Source: UBA9547 sp044349205 | Lineage (GTDB): Bacteria; Bacteroidota; Bacteroidia; Cytophagales; UBA9547 | Direction of reading: 5' to 3' | DNA: 8,642 bases | NCBI GenBank assembly: GCA_044349205.1 | Contig: JBIKRJ010000097.1 | Span: forward strand, 1 to 8,642 | In this document: positions 1 to 7,798 of the stretch, one piece after another | Position numbering within the stretch: the stretch's first letter is position 1 | Layout: every line of letters starts with the position of its first letter | Notes under the pieces: model-generated | The model's database searches: none | What the model saw: only the letters and a program-made list of their open reading frames with translations | Told to the model about the DNA's origin: nothing | Translations under genes and position numbers: made by a program

Positions 1-1739
1 ACATGTATGGTGGTGCCAATAATATCGCGGTGAACGGCGTGAATCCGATTGGCGGTTTGCAAGACGGCTACCCCGAACCACTTATGATGTTGCAAGCCGA
101 CATTGCGCCAAGTGCAAAAACCTCGGTAGTGGTGCAGTACTATCTAGACAACCAGCTTACAGGCCAGCGTTTGGATTCTGGACGTCAAGCCTTATTATAT
201 CGTTCATTCAATTTCAAAGGAAATGTGTACTCTAAATTTGGCACCTACACTCTTACAGCGGGTGGTGGTGTCAATTGGGCACGTATGTCACCTTTTACTT
301 TGGGAAATCCATTGCAGTATTACCGTCAAGACATGTTCGAAAGACTTCCTTGGCAGTTTCATGGAAGTTCGGCCGCACGCTACAGTTCATACTATGAAGA
401 GCAGAACGTAGCCGTAGATGTGCGTTGGGCAAGAGCTGGTACACAAGGTTTTATATTGGAAGGAAATGGACTACCTGCTGGGTTTGGTTTTATTGCCATA
501 TATGGCAAAACCGACAATAGCGGTGGTTTTAGAAGTTATGTACAAACAAACAATTCGCCTGTCAAAAATTTTGTAGGGGGAAGGCTTTTTAATAATTATT
601 TCGGTCACGAGTTTGGTATCAACTACTACAACCAATTTGGCTACACCAACGCAGTGCAATTAAAGCCTGAAAGCCAAAAAATTATCACAGCCGATTTTAA
701 AATTCGCCCCAAAAACTTATTTATTTACATAGAATCGGGTTTTGGAAGTTACCTAAGTCCCGATTACAAGGAAAAATGGACCAATGCGACCAATTTGAAT
801 GTATTAGTAAACAAAGAGGTAATTGGCTTCCCGTTCTCTTTTCAAGCCTATACTGTGGGTCAAAGTGTGGTAAACGTAAACAGTGATGTAATCAATTCTT
901 CCATTCCTTATGTTCAGCCTTCTTACACAGGCCCAACCAACCTTTTTGGCGGTTCCGACATTACCACCTTTCAAGGGGTAATGACAGAAGTAGGGCAGTT
1001 AACCAACAATAGGCAGGGTGCCAATTTGCAACTAAATCCCACCATAGGAAAGTTGAAAATAAGCTTTGGCTACAGCATAAATCAGGAAATTGAAAATAAA
1101 TTTAGCGCAGATCCTCGATACAATGCCATTTCTTTTCAACATAGGTTAAATGCATTTACCAGGTCTAGGTTCAACTACTTCCAAAATGGTGTTGGTCCTT
1201 ATTCGGGTATTACTGCCCTTTACAGAAGAACATTTGAGAAAATTCAAATTACCGATGCCACGGTCGATTACCTTAAATCGTTCAATGCGGTTGATTTGAA
1301 TTTGAAATACAAACTAACGCTTTTCCACAAAGACTTAGTTTTGACAAACTATGCATCTTATAGTTCCGCCCAAGACGCTTTGCAGGCTGCACCTTTGTTC
1401 GACAACTCGGCTTTTGTGCGATATTTCTATGATGAGTTAATGGCGTTTTATTCACTACACAAAAAAGTAGCATTGGTAGGTTTTGCAGGAGTCGAGACTA
1501 TGCAAGCCAACAAAAGGACACAGTTGGTGGACGATAAAGGTTTGCTGACCAACGACAAAGTGAATGGCAAAGCTCGTGACCAATTTGGAACTGGTTATGG
1601 CGTGGGTATCGACTATGATTTTTCACCAAAAGCTGGTTTGTTTTTCCGTCATCGTTGGTTTGATCACAAAGATAAAAACTTCATTCGTGACGAATTTAAA
1701 GGTCAAGAATCATCTGTTGAACTAAAAATCTTTTTCTAA
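1..1739 (+). CDS. Outer-membrane beta-barrel protein, 5'-partial
   Basis: The reading frame is open from the window edge to a TAA at 1737-1739. The first in-frame ATG (base 3) is probably internal: the protein starting there has no signal peptide, and an outer-membrane protein needs one, so the true start lies upstream. About 578 residues are visible. The sequence alternates hydrophobic and polar residues in short strands, is rich in Tyr, Phe, Gly and Asn, has almost no Cys, and ends in SSVELKIFF. A C-terminal strand with a terminal Phe is the usual BAM-recognised signal of outer-membrane barrels. No plug domain, TonB box or SusC-like feature is seen in the visible part, although an N-terminal plug could lie upstream. 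I do not recognise the family. The gene is followed after 19 bases by a second barrel gene of similar size and then by putative glycan-binding lipoproteins, so a role in binding or passing a glycan is inferred from context only. Confidence 0.8.
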   Translation, partial: MYGGANNIAVNGVNPIGGLQDGYPEPLMMLQADIAPSAKTSVVVQYYLDNQLTGQRLDSGRQALLYRSFNFKGNVYSKFGTYTLTAGGGVNWARMSPFTLGNPLQYYRQDMFERLPWQFHGSSAARYSSYYEEQNVAVDVRWARAGTQGFILEGNGLPAGFGFIAIYGKTDNSGGFRSYVQTNNSPVKNFVGGRLFNNYFGHEFGINYYNQFGYTNAVQLKPESQKIITADFKIRPKNLFIYIESGFGSYLSPDYKEKWTNATNLNVLVNKEVIGFPFSFQAYTVGQSVVNVNSDVINSSIPYVQPSYTGPTNLFGGSDITTFQGVMTEVGQLTNNRQGANLQLNPTIGKLKISFGYSINQEIENKFSADPRYNAISFQHRLNAFTRSRFNYFQNGVGPYSGITALYRRTFEKIQITDATVDYLKSFNAVDLNLKYKLTLFHKDLVLTNYASYSSAQDALQAAPLFDNSAFVRYFYDELMAFYSLHKKVALVGFAGVETMQANKRTQLVDDKGLLTNDKVNGKARDQFGTGYGVGIDYDFSPKAGLFFRHRWFDHKDKNFIRDEFKGQESSVELKIFF

Positions 1740-1758
1740 GCAATAACTCTTAATAGAG

Positions 1759-3486
1759 ATGAAGATTACAAAACTTTTGGCAATTAGTATAGGGCTTCTA
1801 GCTAGCAGCACTATTTCTTATGCGCAATCCGACCTTGTGAATTTTACTGGGTTAGGCAGGGTTTATGTTACCAACGACAAGCTTTCGGGTGAAGGCGTCA
1901 ACGGAGATACTACCTCCAAAAAGCGAGCTACCAATGGCTACACACTTTTCGATTTGGGAGTAAATGTAAGTCCCAACGAATTGGTAAAAGCTTCCGTTAT
2001 TTTGCGTGCCAAAAACAATTTTGGTGGTTTCTATGGCGATGGCTCAAGTTTAAATATTCGTCAGTTTAGGGTTGAAGGCAATGTAAGCAACAAGGTAAAG
2101 TACCAAATTGGAGACATAGACCTTGGGCTTACTCCTTATACCTTACACAACTTTCAAGAGGTGTATCAGGATTACGAAGCCGATGTGTTCAAAATTAGAA
2201 GAGACATCGTGTCGTATGAAAACTTCAACTTTGGAAACAAGTGGAGGTTGCAAGGTATGGATGGCAAAACCACTTTAAAGTTTGGAAAATTCATTGACAA
2301 ACTTAGAATAAACGCTTTCGCCACGCGTGTGAAACGTGCCAATTTTGCTTTCAACGACCCGGATCGTTTGTTTTATGGAGGCAGAGTGCAAGTGGTTCAG
2401 AGCAAATATTTTGAAATTGGTGGAAACCTAACTGGTATGTCCGATTTGGCGGGTACGGTACGTGATACATTGTTTCAATATGACAATTTGGTCACGACTA
2501 CCGATATGAAAGCAAATTATGATTTTGGTAAACTAGAGTTAAGTCTTTTTGCTGAATTAGGTTCCTCTAATTACAGTTACAAAAGGATGAAAAAGAACAT
2601 CGAATACAAATATGATGATTATTTCTATGATGGTGGTTTGGGCGCTGTGTACAAGCCGGGAAACTTCACAGTAGGTTTCCAAGGTTCTTACCGCGAAGTA
2701 GGTGCGCAATTTAGTAGCCCAGGCGCTCAAACACGTAGAATTAATGATTTTGCCCAATCTTCCTTGTTCGATGTCTACAAAAACGGAGCTCAAGTTAGAA
2801 CACAAACACTTTTTGATAGGTACTCAAACGAGCAGTTGTACAATCAATCTTTGAAAACAGTATTAATGCCCTATTTGCCTGAATACAACAACCTTACGCC
2901 TTATGGTTCAGCAACTCCCAATAGAAAAGGTGTCACAGCCAAGGTGACCTTGAAAGAAAATGAAAGATTAATCCAAGCAGACTTTACTACCGAAATGCTG
3001 TCAGAGGTATTGGGCGAAGGAACAAAAGAGTTGCGTTCTTACACAGGAATGAGAGGAGGACTTTTGCTCAATGCCAACAAGCTTTTGAAATTCAAGAAAG
3101 CTATCGTGCTTTCAGCAGGTTACCGAAATGAAAATACTACAAGGGCAGGTGATTTGAAAGTAGATTTGAAGAGCACGATCATCGATGCAGGTTTGACAAT
3201 TGAAGTATTAAAAAGCTTTGATTTAATGGCAGGATACAAATCTATAGATGCAAAAGGAAACGAGTTTCTAGCTTATCGAAACCAAAACAGTGGGCTTATC
3301 AGCGATTTTTACAACTACAATGTTGATGTAAACGAAGGAATTGTTTCCTTTGGTGGTCGCTATCGTTTCAACAACAGAACTTTCTTTACCATCAATTATC
3401 AACAATTGGCTTACCAAAACGAAGTCAGAAAGGGAATTAACTACAATATAGACCAATTATTCTTCAATTATACTTTGGTATTCTAA
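1759..3486 (+). CDS. Outer-membrane beta-barrel protein, complete
   Basis: This is a complete 575-residue protein. Its Sec signal peptide (residues 1-22) has a Lys-containing start, a hydrophobic core LLAISIGLLASS, and a likely signal peptidase I site after SYA, before Gln23. The rest looks like a beta-barrel: repeated amphipathic strands, many aromatic residues, charged or Asn/Gly-rich loops, and a last strand ending LFFNYTLVF with terminal Phe. Residues of about 95-125, containing LNIRQFRVEG and KYQIGDIDLG, read like consecutive beta-hairpins. There is no TonB box or plug domain, so it is not SusC-like; a porin-type or structural barrel fits better. It starts 19 bases after the previous barrel gene and ends at a TAA that overlaps a possible ATG of the next gene. 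The specific family and the substrate are unknown; a channel or surface-docking role in a glycan operon is inference. Confidence 0.85.
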   Translation: MKITKLLAISIGLLASSTISYAQSDLVNFTGLGRVYVTNDKLSGEGVNGDTTSKKRATNGYTLFDLGVNVSPNELVKASVILRAKNNFGGFYGDGSSLNIRQFRVEGNVSNKVKYQIGDIDLGLTPYTLHNFQEVYQDYEADVFKIRRDIVSYENFNFGNKWRLQGMDGKTTLKFGKFIDKLRINAFATRVKRANFAFNDPDRLFYGGRVQVVQSKYFEIGGNLTGMSDLAGTVRDTLFQYDNLVTTTDMKANYDFGKLELSLFAELGSSNYSYKRMKKNIEYKYDDYFYDGGLGAVYKPGNFTVGFQGSYREVGAQFSSPGAQTRRINDFAQSSLFDVYKNGAQVRTQTLFDRYSNEQLYNQSLKTVLMPYLPEYNNLTPYGSATPNRKGVTAKVTLKENERLIQADFTTEMLSEVLGEGTKELRSYTGMRGGLLLNANKLLKFKKAIVLSAGYRNENTTRAGDLKVDLKSTIIDAGLTIEVLKSFDLMAGYKSIDAKGNEFLAYRNQNSGLISDFYNYNVDVNEGIVSFGGRYRFNNRTFFTINYQQLAYQNEVRKGINYNIDQLFFNYTLVF

Positions 3487-3527
3487 TGAGAGGTGGCAAT
3501 ACCACATATTTCCCTTTTGTATCGATG
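3484..3527 (+). other. Gene junction with two candidate start codons
   Basis: The stop TAA of the upstream barrel gene (3484-3486) shares its last base with an ATG at 3486. A second in-frame ATG lies at 3525. The first would allow termination-reinitiation coupling but gives a 13-residue tail (MRGGNTTYFPFVS) before the signal peptide. The second gives a standard lipoprotein signal. Neither has a purine-rich Shine-Dalgarno sequence, which is normal in Bacteroidota and so does not decide between them. Confidence 0.5.
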
Positions 3528-4727
3528 AGAAGAATTAGTTTTTATTTCTTAGCACTAACTGTCTTATTTGTGTCTTGTAAACGCACGATAAGCGAAGGCG
3601 TATTAGGACCTGAGAAAAAAGCAGCTTCTCCCAATTTCAAAGTATTGGATACGTTAAAGGCTAATTATTTTAATGGTCTTGATTCAATAAAATTATCCTC
3701 TTCCATTAAGAAGGGGAGCGACAAAGGAAAAGTGGCTTTTCAGAAGACTGTCTATCATATCGGTACGGTTTATAATAAGGAAACGGGTCTCATTAAAGAC
3801 ACTTTAATTGGGAAAAAGCAAAGCGGATTTCATACTTTTTTTAGAGCCAATTTTAATGAAGTGGTGAGTTGGAAACTAAAGTTGTATCCTTTAGACAATT
3901 CAAAATTTAAAACATTTAGTGGTACTACTTCTAAATTGGACAGTACCAATACTTTGTGGGATGGTAGCACAGACGGAAGTGCAATATTTGCAAAAGGGGA
4001 TGTGGTTGTAGCGGAGTTGTCTTTTTTAGAAGGCACATCCCTGAAGTTGTATGATACTATCAAAGTTGCAACCGAGATTTTTTACCCAGCTTCTCAAGCC
4101 TTGTTGTTGAATGATTTTGAGGGCGATTATGGCAATACGTTTACCTACAATGATCAGTTAGATTCTAAACCCAGTCCACTTCCCGATGTGGATAAAAATG
4201 AAGAAGGAGACAAAAGTCGTATAGCACCACAAGGAAAGAAGTCGATGCGTATTTATGGTACTGATAATAATGGAGATTATTTCGTGGGAGGAATGAACAT
4301 TCAAAAGTTTAATACGGATGTAATTAAAAACTATGCACCCAAAGACATTTATTTTAACGTTTTCGTGTATGGTTATCCCCCTGAAAATAGTTTAGGAATT
4401 AACACCAAGGCCACAAAGCTTAACATTGGTGTTTCGGAAGACGATGCAGTACAAAATGGAGAGTTCAACCCACTCAATGAAGATACTTTTGAAAAACAAA
4501 TCAACGTGGAATGGTCTGGTTGGAAATTGATTAGTATTCGTTATGCCGATTTGGTCAAATCAAACAGTGTAGCCAATGGGGGAAGCGGAAATGGCATATT
4601 GCAACCTGACAGAGCTTTTTCTTTCAATTGCAACCTCATCGCTTCGCCTAATGGTTCAACAGTGGGCGCTAATATCGACTATGTTATCATTACGTATGGC
4701 AAACCTTTTGAATTGGGTGATCTATGA
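3525..4727 (+). CDS. Putative glycan-binding lipoprotein (Ig-like plus jelly-roll domain)
   Basis: I chose the ATG at 3525 (400 residues) because it starts directly on a lipoprotein signal peptide, MRRISFYFLALTVLFVSC, with Cys18 as the lipidated residue. An ATG at 3486 overlaps the preceding stop (TAATG) and would add 13 residues before this signal; it cannot be excluded. Residues ~105-182 look like an Ig-like fold of the FlgD/cohesin-neighbour type, with SWKLKLYP, then LDSTNTLWDG, then AKGDVVVAELSF. Residues ~192-395 resemble a galactose-binding-like jelly roll: an opening LLLNDFEGDYG, the strand YFNVFVYGYP, the WSGWKLISIRYADL motif seen in many Bacteroidota carbohydrate-binding-type modules, and a closing IDYVIITYG. 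The next gene is a paralog with the same layout. No catalytic residues are recognised. Glycan binding is inferred from fold-like motifs and from the GH3 gene downstream. Surface exposure is also inferred: no acidic export signal follows the Cys. Confidence 0.78.
   Translation: MRRISFYFLALTVLFVSCKRTISEGVLGPEKKAASPNFKVLDTLKANYFNGLDSIKLSSSIKKGSDKGKVAFQKTVYHIGTVYNKETGLIKDTLIGKKQSGFHTFFRANFNEVVSWKLKLYPLDNSKFKTFSGTTSKLDSTNTLWDGSTDGSAIFAKGDVVVAELSFLEGTSLKLYDTIKVATEIFYPASQALLLNDFEGDYGNTFTYNDQLDSKPSPLPDVDKNEEGDKSRIAPQGKKSMRIYGTDNNGDYFVGGMNIQKFNTDVIKNYAPKDIYFNVFVYGYPPENSLGINTKATKLNIGVSEDDAVQNGEFNPLNEDTFEKQINVEWSGWKLISIRYADLVKSNSVANGGSGNGILQPDRAFSFNCNLIASPNGSTVGANIDYVIITYGKPFELGDL
4724..4727 (+). other. 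ATGA stop/start overlap between paralogous lipoprotein genes
   Basis: The start ATG (4724-4726) and the upstream stop TGA (4725-4727) overlap in the four bases ATGA. This arrangement usually reflects translational coupling and supports co-expression of the two paralogs in similar amounts. The downstream start is supported by the lipoprotein signal that begins at exactly this codon. Confidence 0.75.
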
Positions 4728-5995
4728 AAAAGCAATATAAAATTTTACTTCTCATAGTAACTTTCTTCGGATTGCTTTCTTGTAAGAAGAAGTATGATGC
4801 CGATTTAATTGGCCCAGTGGGCAAAGAGGAATTAAATCCTAAAATTGTATCAGTTTTTACTGCAAGTGCCGACACAGCCAACTTTGCTATTAAACCGTTC
4901 ATTCCGTTTTTTTTCAAAGGAGCTTTCGACAAGAAAATTACCTGGAAAATTACCATCAAAGGCTTGACATCTGGTGCTGAAAAAACCATCATTGGTACAT
5001 CTTCAGTATTAGATTCTTTAAACGCAGTATGGAATGGTGCTCAAGATTCTTTGTACTATTTTGTACAAGGCGAAAAATGTCTTGTAACCCTAACTGATTT
5101 TTATCCCCAAACATCCAATAATTTTTACAATGATCTCAACAACAAAGGCACTGTAATGCCCCCCTCAAGTAAAATAACAGTTGTTGATACAATTAAAATT
5201 ACCAAAACCAAGATTTTGCAAGATAAAGCTTTTGAATTGTTTGATTACAAGCAAGTTAATACATCTACTACTTATAGTGTTGATTATGACCCTAATCAGA
5301 CATGCTACCCTTCTTTAGTGCGAAATTCTGAATGTGCTACTGAATTGGGCGGCAGTACATCCAATATTGTTACCGTAATTAATTCTCCTTTGCCTCTAGC
5401 AAGAAAAGGCTTGCCAATTAGCCAAAAAACAAAAAATACTCCTAGAGAAAGAGACTCAGCTACTGTGAAATATAGTGATGCTTATTTTATTTTGAAAGGT
5501 ACAGACATTACAAAAGATTATTACATCGGAAGAATGGAGAGAACTTTAGAAACTTCATTTGAATCCAAAGCGCTAAAATTTCTTAAAAGCAACACTATTT
5601 CACCAAGTGACCTATGGTTCAGTGTTTTCGTTTATGGTATTGCTGATGGTTCAAGATTGAACTATACCATTAAAGAAGATGACACAGGTGATGGTAAATT
5701 TACAACATTGCCACCTTGTGTTGACTATGTTGGAGACTATCCTGGAAAAGGAACTGGTGACGATGCTTATGAAAAATCTATAGTTGTTGATTTTCTTGGT
5801 TGGAAGTTATACAGTTTTAGATATTCTGATTTTGATGTTGTAGCAGATGGTAAAAATGGAAATGGGAACAAAATCAGAAATCCAGAAAAAATATGGAGTG
5901 TTCAATTTTCTTTGGTGGCTTCTAAACCAGGAGGTTCTGCTCAAGTGATTTTTGATTATCCGGTAATGACGGTTGGTGGTCCATTAAAATATTAG
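4724..5995 (+). CDS. Putative glycan-binding lipoprotein, paralog of the preceding gene
   Basis: This 423-residue protein has a clear lipoprotein signal peptide, MKKQYKILLLIVTFFGLLSC, with Cys20 lipidated. Its layout matches the preceding gene. A short N-terminal segment contains LIGPVG (LGPE in the paralog). An Ig-like segment at ~65-125 carries KITWKITIKG, SSVLDSLNAVWNGAQD and VQGEKCLVTL. A jelly-roll-like domain at ~168-420 carries FELFDY, LWFSVFVYGI, FLGWKLYSFRYSDF and VIFDYPVMTVGG. An extra stretch at ~180-250 with Cys194 and Cys204 has no obvious counterpart in the paralog, and a further Cys lies at 332. The start codon overlaps the previous stop in an ATGA arrangement, so the two genes are probably translationally coupled. 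No enzyme motif is recognised. Glycan binding is inferred from the shared motifs and the operon context; a purely structural surface role is also possible. Confidence 0.8.
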   Translation: MKKQYKILLLIVTFFGLLSCKKKYDADLIGPVGKEELNPKIVSVFTASADTANFAIKPFIPFFFKGAFDKKITWKITIKGLTSGAEKTIIGTSSVLDSLNAVWNGAQDSLYYFVQGEKCLVTLTDFYPQTSNNFYNDLNNKGTVMPPSSKITVVDTIKITKTKILQDKAFELFDYKQVNTSTTYSVDYDPNQTCYPSLVRNSECATELGGSTSNIVTVINSPLPLARKGLPISQKTKNTPRERDSATVKYSDAYFILKGTDITKDYYIGRMERTLETSFESKALKFLKSNTISPSDLWFSVFVYGIADGSRLNYTIKEDDTGDGKFTTLPPCVDYVGDYPGKGTGDDAYEKSIVVDFLGWKLYSFRYSDFDVVADGKNGNGNKIRNPEKIWSVQFSLVASKPGGSAQVIFDYPVMTVGGPLKY

Positions 5996-6006
5996 TGACA
6001 GCTTCG

Positions 6007-7788
6007 ATGTACAAATTCATTAAGAAATATTCCCCACTTTTTGTTCTTGCAATTGTTTTGTTTGTTTCGGCTTGTGCAAGTCTTACCAACAAAAGTTTGG
6101 AAGATGGTGGTTCTAGCGAATTTCAATCTAAAAAGACCGTAAAACCCATTGATTTTACCATTGAAAATGAACAACAATACGAGGCAATCGACGGTAAAGT
6201 ATATCCTTACGAACCCGAGGAGCGAGTTTCTGTCATTGACATCAATGGGGGTGTAATCGAATCGTTTAACGGCGAAATTTACAATTGGTGGACAGGCGAA
6301 GGCGGTCGTTATACATTGGAAAAACAAGGAGGAGCATTGAAAGTGAGTGCACGAAAAGTTGGACCCAATTACGATGCTTTTGGTACACCATTTGACGGGT
6401 ACGATTTTTCTGACGGTGTGGCCATTAAGGTACGTGCAAGGTCGGAAGGAGAAAAGTCTCCGATTCTTCGAATAGATTTCAAGGATGGAAATGGATATGT
6501 ATCCAATGGTAAGCCGGTGGTAAACCGCATTGCTAGAAGTGCTGAATTTACGGACTATTATTACCGTTTCGACCACAAATTGAAGCAAATGTATCCCGAT
6601 GAAAAACCATTGGATGCTAAAATGATTAAGGAAATTTTGTTCTTTGTGAATCCTGGTAGCAGTTCATACACCGGCACACTGTACATAGACGAAGTAAAGG
6701 CAGTTACGGTAGCTGAAGCCATTGCCAACACTAAAGTAGTGGTTGAAGTAGGGAGCAATGGTGGCATGATCGACGATTTTTCGGAGGGGATAACTACTTG
6801 GTGGTGCAGTGGTAATGAAAAATCCGATTCGCCAGACGGTAAAGTATTTCGAGTTACAGCCAATAAAGTTGGGCCAGCCTACGATGCTTTTGGTCGTTCA
6901 TTTGACCCTATCAATTTCAATGTAGCTTCAACTATACGCGTCAGAGCCAAGGTTGAAAGTGATGAAGTGCCCAATGTTCGTTTGGATATTAAAGACCCTA
7001 ATGGGTATGCAACCAATGCCAAACCAAATTTTGTGAAGTTTGACAAAGGAAATGTTTGGACCGATTATTATTTCCCATTCAAAGGTCGTTTTACACAAAC
7101 CTGGCCAAATTATAAGAAAGTAGACCCTACACAAATTGTTGAATTCTTGTTTATGATCAATGCAGGAAAGTCTCCTTGGTCTGGTAAGCTGTACATTCAA
7201 GAGGTAGAAGCCATTATCCCGTTGGTAGAAGATGCCAAACAAGCCACAAGTTCAAGTGGTAAAGTGATTCAAGAGTCTCCCTCTGCTTTATCTGGCCAAA
7301 TAATTGATAATTTCGAGGAAGGCGTTGATAGTTGGTGGATGGGAAGCGACAAATACACACTAAACAGCATCAACGACAAAATCATGCATGTAGCTTGCAA
7401 GGAGATTGGTGCTGACTACGAAACCTTTGGAAAAGGATTTGGAGCTCAAGATTTTACCAAAACTCCCATTGTGGTTGTTCGGGCGATGGTTGAAGGTGAT
7501 CAATCGCCGATGGTTCGAGTCGATGTAAAAGATTCAGATGGTAGAGTTGCTAACATTAGCCCCATCATACTTCCTTATTCCAACGATGGTAAATTCCATG
7601 ACTATTTTTATGATTACAGGGGAAAATTCAGTCAAGTTTACCCAGATGTGCAAACCATGAACCCCTCTCAGGTGCAGGAAATTTTGTTCTTTATCAATCC
7701 TGGTGGAACAAAACTAAATACAAACATCTACATTGAAGACATCAAAGCACTGACCCCAGAAGAATATCAAAAAGCCATAAAGCCATAA
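6007..7788 (+). CDS. Lipoprotein with three tandem CBM11/CIA30-like domains
   Basis: The ATG at 6007 gives 593 residues starting directly on a lipoprotein signal peptide, MYKFIKKYSPLFVLAIVLFV followed by SAC, with Cys23 lipidated. A GTG at 5995, overlapping the preceding TAG, would add only four residues (MTAS). After a linker of about 60 residues, almost the whole protein is three copies of one ~150-residue module, at about residues 83-233, 254-403 and 432-582. Each copy runs in the same order: an opening I(E/D)(S/D/N)F, a WW pair, a G-x-x-Y-(D/E)-(A/T)-F-G motif, a VRA strand, a P-x-(L/V)-R-(I/L/V)-D segment with (F/I/V)KD, a DY(Y/F) strand, LF(F/M)(V/I)N, and a closing (L/I)YI. This resembles the galactose-binding-like beta-sandwich of CBM11 and CIA30 proteins, known as carbohydrate-binding or scaffold domains. 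No catalytic motif is seen. Multivalent glycan binding near the cell surface is inferred. The GH3 gene follows after 10 bases. Confidence 0.82.
   Translation: MYKFIKKYSPLFVLAIVLFVSACASLTNKSLEDGGSSEFQSKKTVKPIDFTIENEQQYEAIDGKVYPYEPEERVSVIDINGGVIESFNGEIYNWWTGEGGRYTLEKQGGALKVSARKVGPNYDAFGTPFDGYDFSDGVAIKVRARSEGEKSPILRIDFKDGNGYVSNGKPVVNRIARSAEFTDYYYRFDHKLKQMYPDEKPLDAKMIKEILFFVNPGSSSYTGTLYIDEVKAVTVAEAIANTKVVVEVGSNGGMIDDFSEGITTWWCSGNEKSDSPDGKVFRVTANKVGPAYDAFGRSFDPINFNVASTIRVRAKVESDEVPNVRLDIKDPNGYATNAKPNFVKFDKGNVWTDYYFPFKGRFTQTWPNYKKVDPTQIVEFLFMINAGKSPWSGKLYIQEVEAIIPLVEDAKQATSSSGKVIQESPSALSGQIIDNFEEGVDSWWMGSDKYTLNSINDKIMHVACKEIGADYETFGKGFGAQDFTKTPIVVVRAMVEGDQSPMVRVDVKDSDGRVANISPIILPYSNDGKFHDYFYDYRGKFSQVYPDVQTMNPSQVQEILFFINPGGTKLNTNIYIEDIKALTPEEYQKAIKP
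6253..6705 (+). repeat. Coding repeat 1 of 3, CBM11/CIA30-like module
   Basis: This is the first module of the three-domain lipoprotein. Landmarks are VIESFNG, NWWTGEGG, VGPNYDAFGTPF, VRARSEG, LRIDFKDGNGYVSN, DYYYRF, LFFVNPG and LYIDEVKAV. It shares the 14-base stretch ACGATGCTTTTGGT (6371-6384) with repeat 2. Boundaries are set by protein motifs and are approximate. Confidence 0.75.
6766..7215 (+). repeat. Coding repeat 2 of 3, CBM11/CIA30-like module
   Basis: This is the second module. Landmarks are MIDDFSEG, TWWCSG, VGPAYDAFGRSF, IRVRAKVES, VRLDIKDPNGYATN, DYYFPF, FLFMINAGKS and LYIQEVEAI. It looks closer to repeat 1 than to repeat 3, with VGPxYDAFGxxFD and KDxNGYxxN kept. The shared 14-base stretch ACGATGCTTTTGGT is at 6881-6894. 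A Ser/Gln-rich linker separates it from repeat 3. Confidence 0.75.
7300..7752 (+). repeat. Coding repeat 3 of 3, CBM11/CIA30-like module
   Basis: This is the third and most diverged module. Landmarks are IIDNFEEG, SWWMGSDKY, IGADYETFGKGF, VVVRAMVEG, VRVDVKDSDGRVAN, DYFYDYRGKFSQVYPD, LFFINPGG and IYIEDIKAL. The WW pair and the NPG turn are kept, but YDAFG has become YETFG and the NGY turn has become DGR. Confidence 0.72.
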
Positions 7789-7798
7789 TTTTATCAAG

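Noticed and set aside
3..5. ATG at base 3 as the true start of the first barrel gene
   Set aside because: The resulting protein would lack a signal peptide, which an outer-membrane barrel requires, so the gene most likely begins before the window.
1740..1758. Possible promoter between the two barrel genes
   Set aside because: The gap is only 19 bases and contains no Bacteroidota-type TAnnTTTG element; read-through from upstream is more likely.
4907..4914. Run of eight T in the second paralogous lipoprotein gene as a possible phase-variation tract
   Set aside because: It encodes an in-frame Phe-rich stretch (PFFFKG), the frame is intact, and runs of this length are expected in AT-rich coding DNA.
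4690..4992. Minus-strand 100-codon frame across the junction of the two paralogous lipoproteins
   Set aside because: Both plus-strand genes are well supported here by a signal peptide and shared motifs; the antisense frame has no recognisable features.
5992..6588. Minus-strand open frame of 198 codons
   Set aside because: It lies wholly opposite the tandem-repeat lipoprotein gene, has a biased composition rich in Phe, Ile, Cys and Ser, shows no domain motif, and would break the one-strand operon. It is a shadow frame.
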